Notes: generated by a model from the sequence alone, not told the origin. 64,000 nt of DNA from Ruminococcus sp. HUN007 (GCF_000712055.1 NZ_JOOA01000002.1:2356001-2420000), one strand, 5' to 3'; counted from the stretch's first letter, positions 10,060 to 19,896 are shown. A program made the numbers and translations.

Positions 10060-13000
10060 ATGAGGAAAACATCAGCTTTTCTGGCAGCTTTTCTGTTTAC
10101 TGCTTCATTTACGGGCAGTGTGTGGAGCGTATCGGCAGAAGAAACTGCAGCTGAAACGGAAAAACCTGTGGCTGCGCAGACACAGAACAGTGAAAGCAAA
10201 CCGGAGGAGACTTCTGCAGCAGAAAACACGCCGGAAAAAACTGAGCCGGAATCAACAGATTCCGGGGAAAACAATCAGAGTGAAACTTCCGCAGCGGAAA
10301 CAAAGCCAGAGGAAAACAGCCAGCCGGAGACTTCAGAAAGTACTCCTGGAACTGAACAGAATACCGGAGAACCTGTGAAAGAGGAACCGAAGGAAGAACA
10401 TGCGGCTCTTAAGACATTCGTAAAGGGTGTTACCGAAAACGACGAACAGGCAAATGAACTTATGAACAGGCTCCTTGCCCGTGAAGTGACTGCTGCTGAT
10501 GTGGTAAGGGACTTCTTTTCAAAGAGGAACTATGACGACAGCGAGGAAGGCAGAAAGCAGTTCATTGCCGACCTGTGCAAATATGTCTACATGAATGAGA
10601 ACGAGTTCGAAAGGGAATATCCGGCCAAGACGGCATTCTTTGATTTCGGAATGAGCAGGGATTACTTCCTTATGCGATTTGTTCTTTCAGATATTTTCAA
10701 TAATTTCTGTAACGACGAGGGCATCAGCCGCGGTAATATACCGATAAATGAAAACAGGGATAAGAACCCTCAGGTCACAGGCTATGTCCAGAAGATATAT
10801 AACAAAGTACTCGGAAGAAGAGCTGATACAGACGGACTCAACACCTGGACAGGCGAGATAAATTCCGGAAACAAAACTGCAGCCGATGTGCTTGCCGGCA
10901 TACTGAGCAGCGACGAGTTCAGAAAAAAGAACACTTCGAACGAAGACTATGCAGCCATCCTTTTCCGCATGTGCCGTGACAGAGAGGCTGATGCGGAGGA
11001 GCTTAAGACCTTTGTGGAAAGTACTCTTGCCAAGGGACACACAAGAGAGGCTGTTTTAAGAAAGTTTGTCCGTTCCGATGAATTCACAAAGTACTGTGAA
11101 GACCGCAAAATAAACCGCGGTGACATAAACGTAGGCGGATGGTCCACAAACTACGACGGATTCAAGATATACGTAAATCCGGATACCGGACTTATGGAAC
11201 GCGGATACACCACAGTAAACGGCATTCCGTGCTACTTCGATTATGACGGTACTCTCCGTACTGACTGGAGCGATCTCGCTGATGTTATTCCTGCAAGTGC
11301 TCAGATCTATTCATACTCCGCAATGGAAAAGGATATCACAAAGCTTGCACAGCAGTATCCTTCACTGGTTCACATCAGATCAATAGGCCGCACCTTCGAC
11401 GGCAGACAGATCTATGATTTTATCATCGGCGAAGAGAATGCTGAAAATCAGCTTGTTCTTGCGACAGGAATGGATGCGGGCGAAGCCGAAACAACAAGAG
11501 CCGTTCTTGCCGGCGCTGAAAAATTCCTTAAGAATTACCGCACAGGAAAATCAGAAGACAAGTCATATGAAGAGCTTCTTGACGGTGCCTGTGTTCACAT
11601 TATACCGATGCGCAATCCTGACGGCATTTCCATTGCCCAGTTCGGACTTGACGGAATCAGAAGTTCATCACAGAAGCACCGTATAAGGACGATGAGTCTT
11701 CTGGACATCAAAAACAGCGGTTTGAATACTTCACTTGGTGACTACCTGAAAAACTGGAAGGCGAACGGCCGCGGTGTTGATCTTATACTCAATGCCGGAG
11801 CCGGTACTGCATCAAAAAAATCACCGTGTGCATCAGGATATCCGGGAGAAGGAAAGAATACTGAGACCGAACTGAAAGCTTACGATGAATTTATAAAGTT
11901 GCTGAAACAGGAGAGCGCCGTTTTCTGTGATTTCAGCGGAAATCTGAAAAAAGGCGCAGAAGAGCTTCCGGTCTACCTTAGTGTTTTAAAGTACGGCAGT
12001 GCAACGGCAGAAACCGCGAAAGCAAATCCTTCTGAGACAGAAAAGGCTGTCGAAGGATCATCTGCTCAGACAGGAACGGAAAAGTCAGCAGAACAGACTT
12101 CAGCAGAACAGACTGCTCCCGAAAAAACTCCGGAAAGATCAGCTTTTGCCGAACATCTCTATAAAACTGTCCTCGGCAGAGATCCTGACGAAGACGGATG
12201 GAAATACTGGACTGAAAGCCTTGATTCCGGTGTTGTGACTCCTTTTCAGACCGCGAACATTTTCCTTGAAAGCCGTGAACTTCAGAAACGCGGCCTGTCA
12301 GATGAAGACTATATAAAGGTTCTTTTCCGCGTATTTTGTGACAGGGAACCGTCCGGTGACGAAATGAACCATTACAGGGATCTTCTGAGCGGCGGCTATT
12401 CAAGAAGCTACGCTGCAGCACGTGTTACTGAGCTCGGCGAATACTACAAGGCTTTTGCCAAATACGGAGTTACGGAGACCGAATCCGGAAAAGAAGGCTG
12501 GAACGACAGCGACAAGGGCAGATATTACGTTCAGAACGGCGTAAGGATCAGAAATGATCTGCGCAACCTTGACGGATTCACATTCGTTTTTGATAAAAAC
12601 GGCTATCTTACAGAGGGTAATTTCCCGATAGGCCAGACTACTTACTTTGTCAAGGACGGCTACATCATGCCGCGCAACGGTATCAACTGGAGAAAGGAAG
12701 TGCTGGCCGGAAACCTGAGAAGCTATTCGGGAAGAGCACAGAAGATGGATATTCCTGTTGATTATCAGTTCCTTTACAACAGAACTATCTGCACATTCGG
12801 CGGCGTTGACAAACACGTAAGGGAGTCAGGCTGCGGTGCGACAAGTGCGTCAATGGTAATGAGATATCTTACTGGAAAAGATGACGAGAAGTCTGATCCT
12901 GAATATCTCTTCGAATGGGCGTACAAAAACGGCGAATACTTCGGATACGGACTTGCTGAAAGCACACTTTCAAAGTTTCTCGAATCCGCAGGAATAAAGA

Positions 13001-14442
13001 GCTACTGGATCGATCCCGATGCAGGCAAGGTAACAAGGGCGCTCAGAGCAGGTCATCCGGTGATCTCACTTGTACGTGAGGGTTATTTCACATCCAGCGG
13101 CCACTACATTGTTCTTACCGGTATCACACGTGACGGCTATGTAACTGTAAACGATCCGAACAATTCATCAATGGGAAGAATGGAATACAGACTCGACACC
13201 GTTTTAAAGCAGGCAAAGGATTTCATGATCTGCGGCGTGAGTGAGGAAGAGGACAAACAGCCTGAAGACCAGCCTAAGCAGGAGGAACCAAAGCAGGAGG
13301 AACCAAAGCAGGAAGAACCAAAGCAGGAAGAACCGAAGCAGGAAGATCCGCCGAAACAGACCGGCTGGTCAAAGGACCAGGACGGAAACAAGATCTATCT
13401 TGACAATGACGGCAAGCCTGTTACCGGCTATACAGTGATAAACAACATTAACTGCTACTTCGATGAAAAGGGCGTGCTCCGCACAGACTGGAGCGATCTC
13501 GGCAGCTTTGTTGACACCTCATCTGCAATGTACACCTATGAAGACATGGTGTCCGATATAAACAGCCTCAAATCGCAGTACCCGTCACTTGCAGATACGA
13601 AAAGCCTCGGCACCACAGCCGACGGCAGAGACATCATGGAGCTTGTCATAGGCAAAGGCAGCAAACAGATCATCGTTCACGGCGGATGCCATGCAAGAGA
13701 ATATATGGGCAGCATGCTCGTTATGAACCAGGCAGAAAACTTCCTCAGGCATTACTGGGACGGAAGCTACTCCGGACGTTCATATAAGGATCTTCTTAAC
13801 GATTATCAGATACACATCATACCTATGCTCAATCCTGACGGTATCACCATAAGCCAGAAGGGGCTTGACGGCATCCGTTCAGCTGAACTGAGAGCAGGTA
13901 TTCAGGAAATATACAGGAAAGACCTTTCTGCAGGCATAACAGGACAGAGCCTTGAATCCTATCTCCGCTCATGGAAGGCAAACGCAAAGGGCGTCGATAT
14001 AAACCGTAACTTCCCTGTGCCTGAGTGGGCAGACCAGGGCGAGATTCAGAGACCAAGTTCAGCCAAGTATGCCGGTCCGTCAGCAGGATCGGAAACGGAA
14101 ACACGTGTTGTTACCGATCTTGTAAATTCACTCCCGGGATGCAGGGCTGTTATAAGCTATCATTCGTCCGGCTCAATGATCTACTGGCAGTATCATCAGT
14201 CAGGAGACTTCCTTGACAGATGCCGTTCAACAGCCGGTGTGCTTCATAACCTGACAGGCTACACTCTGCTTTACGGCCAGAACAGCGGCGGCGGATGCAG
14301 CAACTGGGTGGCTGACGTAAAACACATATTTGCCTGCACGATTGAAATAGGAACCGGGGATTCACCTCTTAATATCGGACAGTATCCGGGTATATGGAAC
14401 TCAAACAAGGATGTAATACCATACATTCTTTCAGCATATTAA
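10060..14442 (+). CDS. Giant secreted multidomain protein: DUF4214, dead M14, C39-like, active M14 carboxypeptidase
   Basis: Exported protein of 1460 residues. Visible order: signal peptide (1-26); Glu/Thr-rich stretch (to about 115); DUF4214-like helical domain (about 240-345); cell-wall-binding-like repeat (about 363-408, GWSTNYDG...FDYDGTLRTDWSD); a first M14-like domain (about 415-645); second acidic linker; second DUF4214 (about 693-805); another GW-type segment; C39_2-like peptidase (about 905-1065: GCGATSAS for Cys, SGHYIVLTG for His, NDPNN); KQEEP repeats; a third wall-binding-like repeat; and a C-terminal M14 domain (about 1155-1460). The last M14 keeps the zinc motif HARE, VDINRNF, SYHS and the catalytic TIEIG. 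In the first, HARE has become DAGE and the NR, second His and catalytic Glu are lost. It is probably a cell-wall peptide or protein-processing enzyme; the substrate is unknown. The stop codon lies in a repeat end. Confidence 0.85.
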   Translation: MRKTSAFLAAFLFTASFTGSVWSVSAEETAAETEKPVAAQTQNSESKPEETSAAENTPEKTEPESTDSGENNQSETSAAETKPEENSQPETSESTPGTEQNTGEPVKEEPKEEHAALKTFVKGVTENDEQANELMNRLLAREVTAADVVRDFFSKRNYDDSEEGRKQFIADLCKYVYMNENEFEREYPAKTAFFDFGMSRDYFLMRFVLSDIFNNFCNDEGISRGNIPINENRDKNPQVTGYVQKIYNKVLGRRADTDGLNTWTGEINSGNKTAADVLAGILSSDEFRKKNTSNEDYAAILFRMCRDREADAEELKTFVESTLAKGHTREAVLRKFVRSDEFTKYCEDRKINRGDINVGGWSTNYDGFKIYVNPDTGLMERGYTTVNGIPCYFDYDGTLRTDWSDLADVIPASAQIYSYSAMEKDITKLAQQYPSLVHIRSIGRTFDGRQIYDFIIGEENAENQLVLATGMDAGEAETTRAVLAGAEKFLKNYRTGKSEDKSYEELLDGACVHIIPMRNPDGISIAQFGLDGIRSSSQKHRIRTMSLLDIKNSGLNTSLGDYLKNWKANGRGVDLILNAGAGTASKKSPCASGYPGEGKNTETELKAYDEFIKLLKQESAVFCDFSGNLKKGAEELPVYLSVLKYGSATAETAKANPSETEKAVEGSSAQTGTEKSAEQTSAEQTAPEKTPERSAFAEHLYKTVLGRDPDEDGWKYWTESLDSGVVTPFQTANIFLESRELQKRGLSDEDYIKVLFRVFCDREPSGDEMNHYRDLLSGGYSRSYAAARVTELGEYYKAFAKYGVTETESGKEGWNDSDKGRYYVQNGVRIRNDLRNLDGFTFVFDKNGYLTEGNFPIGQTTYFVKDGYIMPRNGINWRKEVLAGNLRSYSGRAQKMDIPVDYQFLYNRTICTFGGVDKHVRESGCGATSASMVMRYLTGKDDEKSDPEYLFEWAYKNGEYFGYGLAESTLSKFLESAGIKSYWIDPDAGKVTRALRAGHPVISLVREGYFTSSGHYIVLTGITRDGYVTVNDPNNSSMGRMEYRLDTVLKQAKDFMICGVSEEEDKQPEDQPKQEEPKQEEPKQEEPKQEEPKQEDPPKQTGWSKDQDGNKIYLDNDGKPVTGYTVINNINCYFDEKGVLRTDWSDLGSFVDTSSAMYTYEDMVSDINSLKSQYPSLADTKSLGTTADGRDIMELVIGKGSKQIIVHGGCHAREYMGSMLVMNQAENFLRHYWDGSYSGRSYKDLLNDYQIHIIPMLNPDGITISQKGLDGIRSAELRAGIQEIYRKDLSAGITGQSLESYLRSWKANAKGVDINRNFPVPEWADQGEIQRPSSAKYAGPSAGSETETRVVTDLVNSLPGCRAVISYHSSGSMIYWQYHQSGDFLDRCRSTAGVLHNLTGYTLLYGQNSGGGCSNWVADVKHIFACTIEIGTGDSPLNIGQYPGIWNSNKDVIPYILSAY

Positions 14443-14549
14443 GAAAACACTGATTTATTAACCGGCGTGAAACTGCGGGGCTTAGCCCCGCAGTTTCCCT
14501 GCCCGTAAATACGGCGGAGCCGTATTTGCATTTTGATCAGTGTTACCTG
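14439..14549. repeat. Dispersed hairpin repeat with 15-16 bp terminal inverted repeats
   Basis: Left end TTAAGAAAACACTGAT and right end ATCAGTGTTACCTGA enclose two GC-rich hairpins (ACTGCGGGGCTTAGCCCCGCAGT; AAATACGGCGGAGCCGTATTT, partly listed). The TAA stop of the preceding gene is part of the left end, so the element abuts the coding sequence exactly. It may also serve as terminator or mRNA 3' protector. Confidence 0.8.
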
Positions 14550-14586
14550 AAATTACAGTAAATTTTAAACGGAAGGATCATGATCT

Positions 14587-15102
14587 ATGATAAAAAACAA
14601 CGCCGGCATACAGCAGTTTCTCAATGCGGCACATGAAGAGACAGACAAGTCGGGAAAAAAGTGCGACCTGCTTACATTCAATAATTTCTGGGATGAAAAG
14701 TACGGTGCGTCAGAAATGAATTTTGACCACAGGGCTTTTCTAAACGATGCGGGCTCGATACAGTCTTTTAACCAGATTTCCTATTATCAGGAGCTTACGT
14801 CCTACAAAAAAGGTGCGGCTCCGGTAGTCTTTTTCTTCAAGAAGATCATAAGAAAGCTCAATGCTTTTCTGTTCCTTCCGCTGGTTGCTGCCCAGAATAC
14901 GATAAACCTTTCATTTGCAAGATTTTCAGGACATGTGCGTAACTACATCAACCGTGAGGAAAACACCAAAAGCGTTTTACTCAAAAGAGAAAAGGATATG
15001 GAAGAAAGACTTTACGCACAGGAACTTAAGATAAGAGAACTCAGCCGTACGGTTGAGGAACTGCGTGAAACAGTAGAAAAACTCTCAGGAGGCAGCAGAT
15101 GA
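14587..15102 (+). CDS. Small glycosyltransferase-cluster protein with coiled coil
   Basis: 171 residues, no enzyme motif recognised. The middle (about 80-115: PVVFFFKKIIRKLNAFLFLP) is a basic, amphipathic segment like those preceding transferase or methyltransferase domains in other polysaccharide clusters. The last 45 residues (KREKDMEERLYAQELKIREL) form a clear coiled coil. Its N-terminus (DKSGKKCDLLTFNNF) resembles that of the protein encoded at 16192. It overlaps the next GT4 gene by four bases, so it is probably a partner or scaffold of that enzyme; this is inferred from coupling only. Confidence 0.7.
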   Translation: MIKNNAGIQQFLNAAHEETDKSGKKCDLLTFNNFWDEKYGASEMNFDHRAFLNDAGSIQSFNQISYYQELTSYKKGAAPVVFFFKKIIRKLNAFLFLPLVAAQNTINLSFARFSGHVRNYINREENTKSVLLKREKDMEERLYAQELKIRELSRTVEELRETVEKLSGGSR

Positions 15103-16214
15103 AGATTTACCAGTTAGTAGCATCACTTAATTTCGGCGATGCAATAGGAAATGACGTTATAGCAAAGAAGCATGTCATTGAGGACATGGGAATAGAAACT
15201 GAGATCTATGCCGCTCACGTAGCTCCTAAGATAACTGAGCCGGGCGCGTATGTCATCGACAAAATGCCGAAGGTGAACGAGGACGATATCGTGATCTATC
15301 ACATGGGCAACGGTTCACCGATGAATCATATGGTAACGGAGCTCAACTGCCGCCGTATCATGTTCTACCACAACATAACTCCTTACGAGTTTTTTGGTAT
15401 CGACAACGTAAACTCAGTTGAAAACTGCCGCAGAGGCATTGAGGATATGCACACTCACATGAAGGGAAAGTTCGATGCATATATCTGTGCTTCGCAGTTC
15501 AGCAAGGATGACATGGTGAAAATGGGCTATAAGGAAGATCTTATCGATGTTATTCCGATAATCGTTCCGTTTGAGGACTACAGCCAGACACCGGACGAGG
15601 CAATGATGAGAAAGCTTTCTGACGGGGTGACAAACATCCTTTTCGTGGGAAGAATAGCTCCGAACAAGAAGCATGAAGATATCATCCGTGCATTTGCTTA
15701 CTACAAGAAGAACGTAAATGAGAATTCGAGACTCATTCTTGTCGGCAGCCACGATCCGAACGGCATGTACTACAATGACATCGTTTCATACGTGGAAAAG
15801 CTGGGCGTTGAGGATGTTGTTTTTCCGGGCCACATCAGCTTTGCCGAGATACTTGCCATCTACAGCAAGGCCGATGTATTTCTCTGCATGAGCGAACACG
15901 AGGGATTCTGTGTTCCGCTTGTCGAAGCCATGACATTCGGCGTGCCGGTCATCGCATACGATGCGTGTGCCGTTCCTGAAACACTTGGCGGATCGGGTGT
16001 TGTCGTTGACGACAAGGATCCGGTATTCCTTTCAAAGGTCATTAACGAAGTTGTTAATAATCAGGAAATGAGAAAGACGATCATCGAAGCGCAGAAAAAG
16101 CGTCTTGAAGATTTCCGGTACGATAAACTGAAGGATGAATTCCAGAGATTCTTAAAGGATTTTATGGCGAAATATCCTCCGCTCAATAACGATGACAGTA
16201 AAAAAAAACTATGA
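15099..16214 (+). CDS. GT4-family glycosyltransferase
   Basis: 371 residues, GT-B fold. The N-terminal half has the unusual acceptor-side segment IVIYHMGNGSPMN and RIMFYHNITPYEFF. The donor domain has FVGRIAPNKKHEDIIRAF and MSEHEGFCVPLVEAM (EX7E). Starts inside the stop of the coiled-coil protein gene (ATGA overlap). Third transferase of the cluster; linkage and sugar cannot be read from sequence. Confidence 0.88.
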   Translation: MKIYQLVASLNFGDAIGNDVIAKKHVIEDMGIETEIYAAHVAPKITEPGAYVIDKMPKVNEDDIVIYHMGNGSPMNHMVTELNCRRIMFYHNITPYEFFGIDNVNSVENCRRGIEDMHTHMKGKFDAYICASQFSKDDMVKMGYKEDLIDVIPIIVPFEDYSQTPDEAMMRKLSDGVTNILFVGRIAPNKKHEDIIRAFAYYKKNVNENSRLILVGSHDPNGMYYNDIVSYVEKLGVEDVVFPGHISFAEILAIYSKADVFLCMSEHEGFCVPLVEAMTFGVPVIAYDACAVPETLGGSGVVVDDKDPVFLSKVINEVVNNQEMRKTIIEAQKKRLEDFRYDKLKDEFQRFLKDFMAKYPPLNNDDSKKKL

Positions 16215-16545
16215 AAAGCTCTACGATCTTACCGAAAAGAATTTAAACGATGCAGGAAAGAAAATGGAGTTTTCAAAGTTTGCTCTCCGTACTCTTGCAT
16301 CAAGAGATGCCGAAAGCATCGATATAACTGCACTCATCAATTCCGGATGTACAATACACGAATTTATTGAGGCAGTGTTTCTTACATTTTTTGGTACAAT
16401 GCCGTCCGCAAGTGATTTCGAGTACTGGGAGAATGACGGAAAAACAAGAGGCCGTGAGGCTCTGATCCATACACTTATCGAATACGGCCGTACCGCACAG
16501 CCGAGGATCGACAGCGGTGTCCGTATGACCTATTCACCATACTGA
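16192..16545 (+). CDS. Small DUF4214-like accessory protein
   Basis: 117 residues. The start at 16192 overlaps the preceding gene by 23 bases with no good ribosome site, suggesting coupling; an internal ATG at 16264 is an alternative. Residues about 55-105 (FIEAVFLTFFGTMPSASDF...) resemble the DUF4214 helical unit found twice in the 1460-residue exoprotein. The N-terminal LNDAGKKMEFSKF resembles DKSGKKCDLLTFNNF of the protein at 14587. Likely a non-catalytic helper in the glycan assembly complex. Function unknown. Confidence 0.6.
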   Translation: MTVKKNYEKLYDLTEKNLNDAGKKMEFSKFALRTLASRDAESIDITALINSGCTIHEFIEAVFLTFFGTMPSASDFEYWENDGKTRGREALIHTLIEYGRTAQPRIDSGVRMTYSPY

Positions 16546-16566
16546 TCATTCGGGGACGGAAGTTAA

Positions 16567-18996
16567 ATGAAAAAAATCTACATCGATGTTACCAATATAC
16601 CTGAACTCGAACACTACACAGGAATTTCAAGAGTCCTCAGCGAGATCATCCTGAGACTTGTAAAGGATAATGCCGGTATTGTGACTCTTTCCTATTCTCC
16701 TGTCCGGCATGCCTATACCGTGCTTGATACAGGTGTTCTTGCAGGCAGGATGAACGGAACTGATCCGGAAGGCGACTGCTATACTGACAGGCTCCTCACA
16801 CCTGATGAATTCGAGCAGGATTCAGTATTCCTCGAGATAAACAGCAGCTGGCACACTCTTCCCAACAGGAGCTTTCTGCTTCCGAAACTAAAGAACAGGG
16901 GAATAAGGATAATCACATTTATCTACGATATCATTCCTGTAAGAAGTCCGCAGTACATGGCTCAGCATACGCTTATGAAATTCATGGAGTATCTTACCGC
17001 TCATATGACCTATGCTGACGATATAGTCGTGAATACTGAAGCTGTGCGCTCCGACCTTCTTTCCCTTTTCGACGAGCTCGGAATGAAAAGAAAGCCGGTA
17101 CACGTAATAGGACTTGGTGCCGACTTCACTTCCGGCGCGAAGGACAGCCACGGTGAGCAGGCTGACGAGGATATACTCCGAAAGCTTGAGGGCCGCAGGT
17201 TCCTGCTTACGGTGAGTACGATCGAACCGCGCAAGAATCATAAAGTGATCGTGGAAGCGTACGAAAAGAAAATCGCATCGCTTGATACCGACATCGTGTT
17301 CGTGGGACGTATCGGCTGGGAAATGGAGGATCTTCTTGAAAGAATGAAGAGTAATCCGAATTTTGACAGGGGTATCTACGTCTTTTCCGGTATAAACGAT
17401 GCGACACTTTCAAGGCTTTACAGCATGGCATACATGGTGATCTTCCCGTCCTATGCTGAAGGATACGGCCTTTCGACAATTGAATCGATGATAAACGGTG
17501 TTCCGGCCGTCTGTTCCGACCTGCCCGTAATGCGTGAGGTCGGCGGCAGATTCTGCGATTATTTCCCGGCCGATGACGCTGACAGACTCGCAGAAATAGT
17601 GGAAAGCTACGTAAGTTCGGATGAAAAGTACGCTCAGAAAAAGAATATGCTGGTCACGGAATACGTTCCGCCGTGCTGGGACAAGACCGTTGAGGATCTT
17701 AAATCACTCATTGAAACCGAAAAGGTGAGTGAAAGTGAGTTCGTACACCGTAATATCAGACAGATCGTTTTCCTTTCGGCGCGTCCGGCTCCTATTCTCG
17801 CCACGCTTCCGTACATTGAGGAATTTATGCCGTTTCTGACCGAGCTTGTGGTATTCTGCCCGGATAAAATGGCTTTGTATATGAAGAAAAACTATAAGGG
17901 CAGGCTTAATCTTACGCTCGTTACTGATGATGAGCTGCTTGCCGGAGCGGCGCTGCCGGCCGATCATGCTACCCGCAATTTCTTTCTCCGCTGTCTGGCC
18001 ATGCGCCTCGATATACTTGATGATGAGTTCATCATGTCGGACGATGACTACCGTCCTCTCGGACCGGTGGATGAAACATGCTTTTTCAGTGAAGGGAAGT
18101 ACAACGGGTATTATTTCTCCGACCTGAGTACATGGCGTTACCGCCTTGCAATGCTCTTTTCTTTCGACTATGCAATGTTCAGAACTCTGGAGTTTCTTAA
18201 GAGCAACGGTTTTCCGACACTTCAGTATTCATCGCATCAGCCTCAGGTCATAAACAGAAGATGGTATCTTGAAATGCTTGACGAATTTCCTGATATCAAA
18301 ACACTTGGCTATGATGAATGGAGCACGTACTTCAACTACTGCGCAGTGAGACATTCTGATCACTATCGTCCGAAGCCGTATATCACACTTTCATGGCCGA
18401 ATATAGGCGGCGAGAATCACGGCGTTCGTCAGTCGGGTTATGTTTTCGAGAATTTCTATAAGGAAAACTACTATAAAAACGGACTTTTCCGAAAGTACGC
18501 CGACCGTTTCACATGCCGTGAGTACGTTATAGCTGAAAACAACGAAAAGAAGGAACTGGCCGCTTCGCTTCTGGAGAAATTTGAAGGTGCCGCAAAGCTG
18601 CGTGCACAGTTTGCAGTCGATTACGAGGAAGAAGAACATATGCTGCCGTATTTTGCACTGTATCTTCACGGCGACCGCAATACTCCGCCGGTGCTCGGCT
18701 GTCCGGAACGCTACCGCATTGCCGCCGGCAGACTTACAAAGCTTGAAATAGGCATTTCACGTGACCTCTGCTGTGCCGCAAACATCATGCAGTACGAATT
18801 CAGAACAGAACTTCTGAATGAAGACGACGAAGTGATCCTGTCAGCATCAAGAACAATAATGCCGCGCATGGAATACAGCTACCTGAGCTTCGTTCTCGGC
18901 AGCAAAAAAGACGGCTCCTTAAGAATGAAAATAACCGCCCGCAACACCCTGAGCGGAGTTTCAACAACCAAAACCATTCCTGTTGAAATCATATAA
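16567..18996 (+). CDS. Bifunctional glycosyltransferase: GT4 plus second transferase-like and beta-rich domains
   Basis: 809 residues, about twice a normal GT4. Residues 1-385 are a GT-B transferase (FIYDIIPVRSPQY; STIEPRKNHKVIVEAYEKK; FPSYAEGYGLSTIESM). Residues about 395-640 are a second enzyme-like domain with LSARPAPILATLPYIEEF, an acidic cluster FIMSDDDYRPLGPVD and FFSEGKYNGYYFSDL. That pattern recalls GT-A or Stealth-type sugar-phosphate transferases, but I cannot assign it firmly. The last 95 residues look like a beta-sandwich. It precedes the ABC exporter genes, so it may cap, terminate or modify the chain before export; this is inference. Confidence 0.8.
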   Translation: MKKIYIDVTNIPELEHYTGISRVLSEIILRLVKDNAGIVTLSYSPVRHAYTVLDTGVLAGRMNGTDPEGDCYTDRLLTPDEFEQDSVFLEINSSWHTLPNRSFLLPKLKNRGIRIITFIYDIIPVRSPQYMAQHTLMKFMEYLTAHMTYADDIVVNTEAVRSDLLSLFDELGMKRKPVHVIGLGADFTSGAKDSHGEQADEDILRKLEGRRFLLTVSTIEPRKNHKVIVEAYEKKIASLDTDIVFVGRIGWEMEDLLERMKSNPNFDRGIYVFSGINDATLSRLYSMAYMVIFPSYAEGYGLSTIESMINGVPAVCSDLPVMREVGGRFCDYFPADDADRLAEIVESYVSSDEKYAQKKNMLVTEYVPPCWDKTVEDLKSLIETEKVSESEFVHRNIRQIVFLSARPAPILATLPYIEEFMPFLTELVVFCPDKMALYMKKNYKGRLNLTLVTDDELLAGAALPADHATRNFFLRCLAMRLDILDDEFIMSDDDYRPLGPVDETCFFSEGKYNGYYFSDLSTWRYRLAMLFSFDYAMFRTLEFLKSNGFPTLQYSSHQPQVINRRWYLEMLDEFPDIKTLGYDEWSTYFNYCAVRHSDHYRPKPYITLSWPNIGGENHGVRQSGYVFENFYKENYYKNGLFRKYADRFTCREYVIAENNEKKELAASLLEKFEGAAKLRAQFAVDYEEEEHMLPYFALYLHGDRNTPPVLGCPERYRIAAGRLTKLEIGISRDLCCAANIMQYEFRTELLNEDDEVILSASRTIMPRMEYSYLSFVLGSKKDGSLRMKITARNTLSGVSTTKTIPVEII

Positions 18997-19007
18997 CTTA
19001 GCCAATT

Positions 19008-19056
19008 GAACGCATAGCCCCGCGAAGGGGATTGGGGGCGACCGCAAAGCCCCCAA
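19008..19056. repeat. Inverted copy of the GGGCTTTGCGGTCG repeat with two hairpins
   Basis: CCCCGCGAAGGGG and TTGGGGGCG...AAGCCCCCAA hairpins lie between the fusion transferase and the exporter. Read on the minus strand, it carries GGGCTTTGCGGTCGCCC as at 5472. It could attenuate read-through into the exporter genes. Confidence 0.55.
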
Positions 19057-19107
19057 ATCAAGAAAATGAGACCGTTAAATTAAGAAAGGAAAGATAAAAA
19101 ATTAAAA

Positions 19108-19896
19108 ATGATTAAAACAATAAAAGAACAGTTTCTGAAAATAAAAAAACATCAGTTCCTGTTCGAGGAACTCGTCAAACGTGATTTCAAGAAAAAATAC
19201 AAAAGGACCGCCCTCGGAATGCTCTGGAGCCTCGTCTCCCCGCTCATGCAGCTCCTTGTCATGAGCGTAGTGTTCACCCATTTCTTCGGCCAGAACAAAC
19301 CTCACTACATGATCTACCTCTTCGCCGGAAACCTCACATTCTCCTTCTTCAAGGACTCCACCAACGGCGGAATGAACTCTCTTATGCAGAATTCAAATAT
19401 AATCACCAAGATAAATCTTCCGAAATACATGTTTCTTCTTTCCAAAAACGTCGCATCACTCATCAATTTCGGACTTACACTAATCATCTTCTTCCTTTTC
19501 GTGGCATTTGACGGCATACCTTTTTCTTTCCGGTTTTTCGCACTCATCTATCCGATAATCTGTCTCATCATCTTCAACATCGGCGTCGGACTCATCCTTT
19601 CAGCACTGTTCGTACTTTTCAAGGACATCCAGTATCTCTACGACATCTTCACCATGATGTTAAGCTACATGTCCGCTATCTTCTACTATACAGATACATA
19701 CTCACCGCGTACACAGGTGCTTTTCCACGCAAATCCGATCTACGTGTACATAACCTACTTCCGTGATGTTGTCATCTACGGATACATCCCGGGATGGAAG
19801 ACACATCTTCTCTGCTTCGGATATGCATGCATCGCACTTCTCGCAGGTGCACTCATCTACAAGAAGTACAACTACAAGTTCATGTACTACATGTAA
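19108..19896 (+). CDS. ABC-2 polysaccharide exporter permease (Wzm/TagG type)
   Basis: 262 residues with six hydrophobic helices and the ABC-2 family start (FEELVKRDFKKKYKRTALGMLW), matching the permease half of O-antigen, capsule and teichoic-acid exporters. It would move the completed lipid-linked glycan across the membrane using the ATPase encoded 13 bp downstream. The start follows AGGAAAG. It is last but one in the cluster. Confidence 0.9.
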   Translation: MIKTIKEQFLKIKKHQFLFEELVKRDFKKKYKRTALGMLWSLVSPLMQLLVMSVVFTHFFGQNKPHYMIYLFAGNLTFSFFKDSTNGGMNSLMQNSNIITKINLPKYMFLLSKNVASLINFGLTLIIFFLFVAFDGIPFSFRFFALIYPIICLIIFNIGVGLILSALFVLFKDIQYLYDIFTMMLSYMSAIFYYTDTYSPRTQVLFHANPIYVYITYFRDVVIYGYIPGWKTHLLCFGYACIALLAGALIYKKYNYKFMYYM

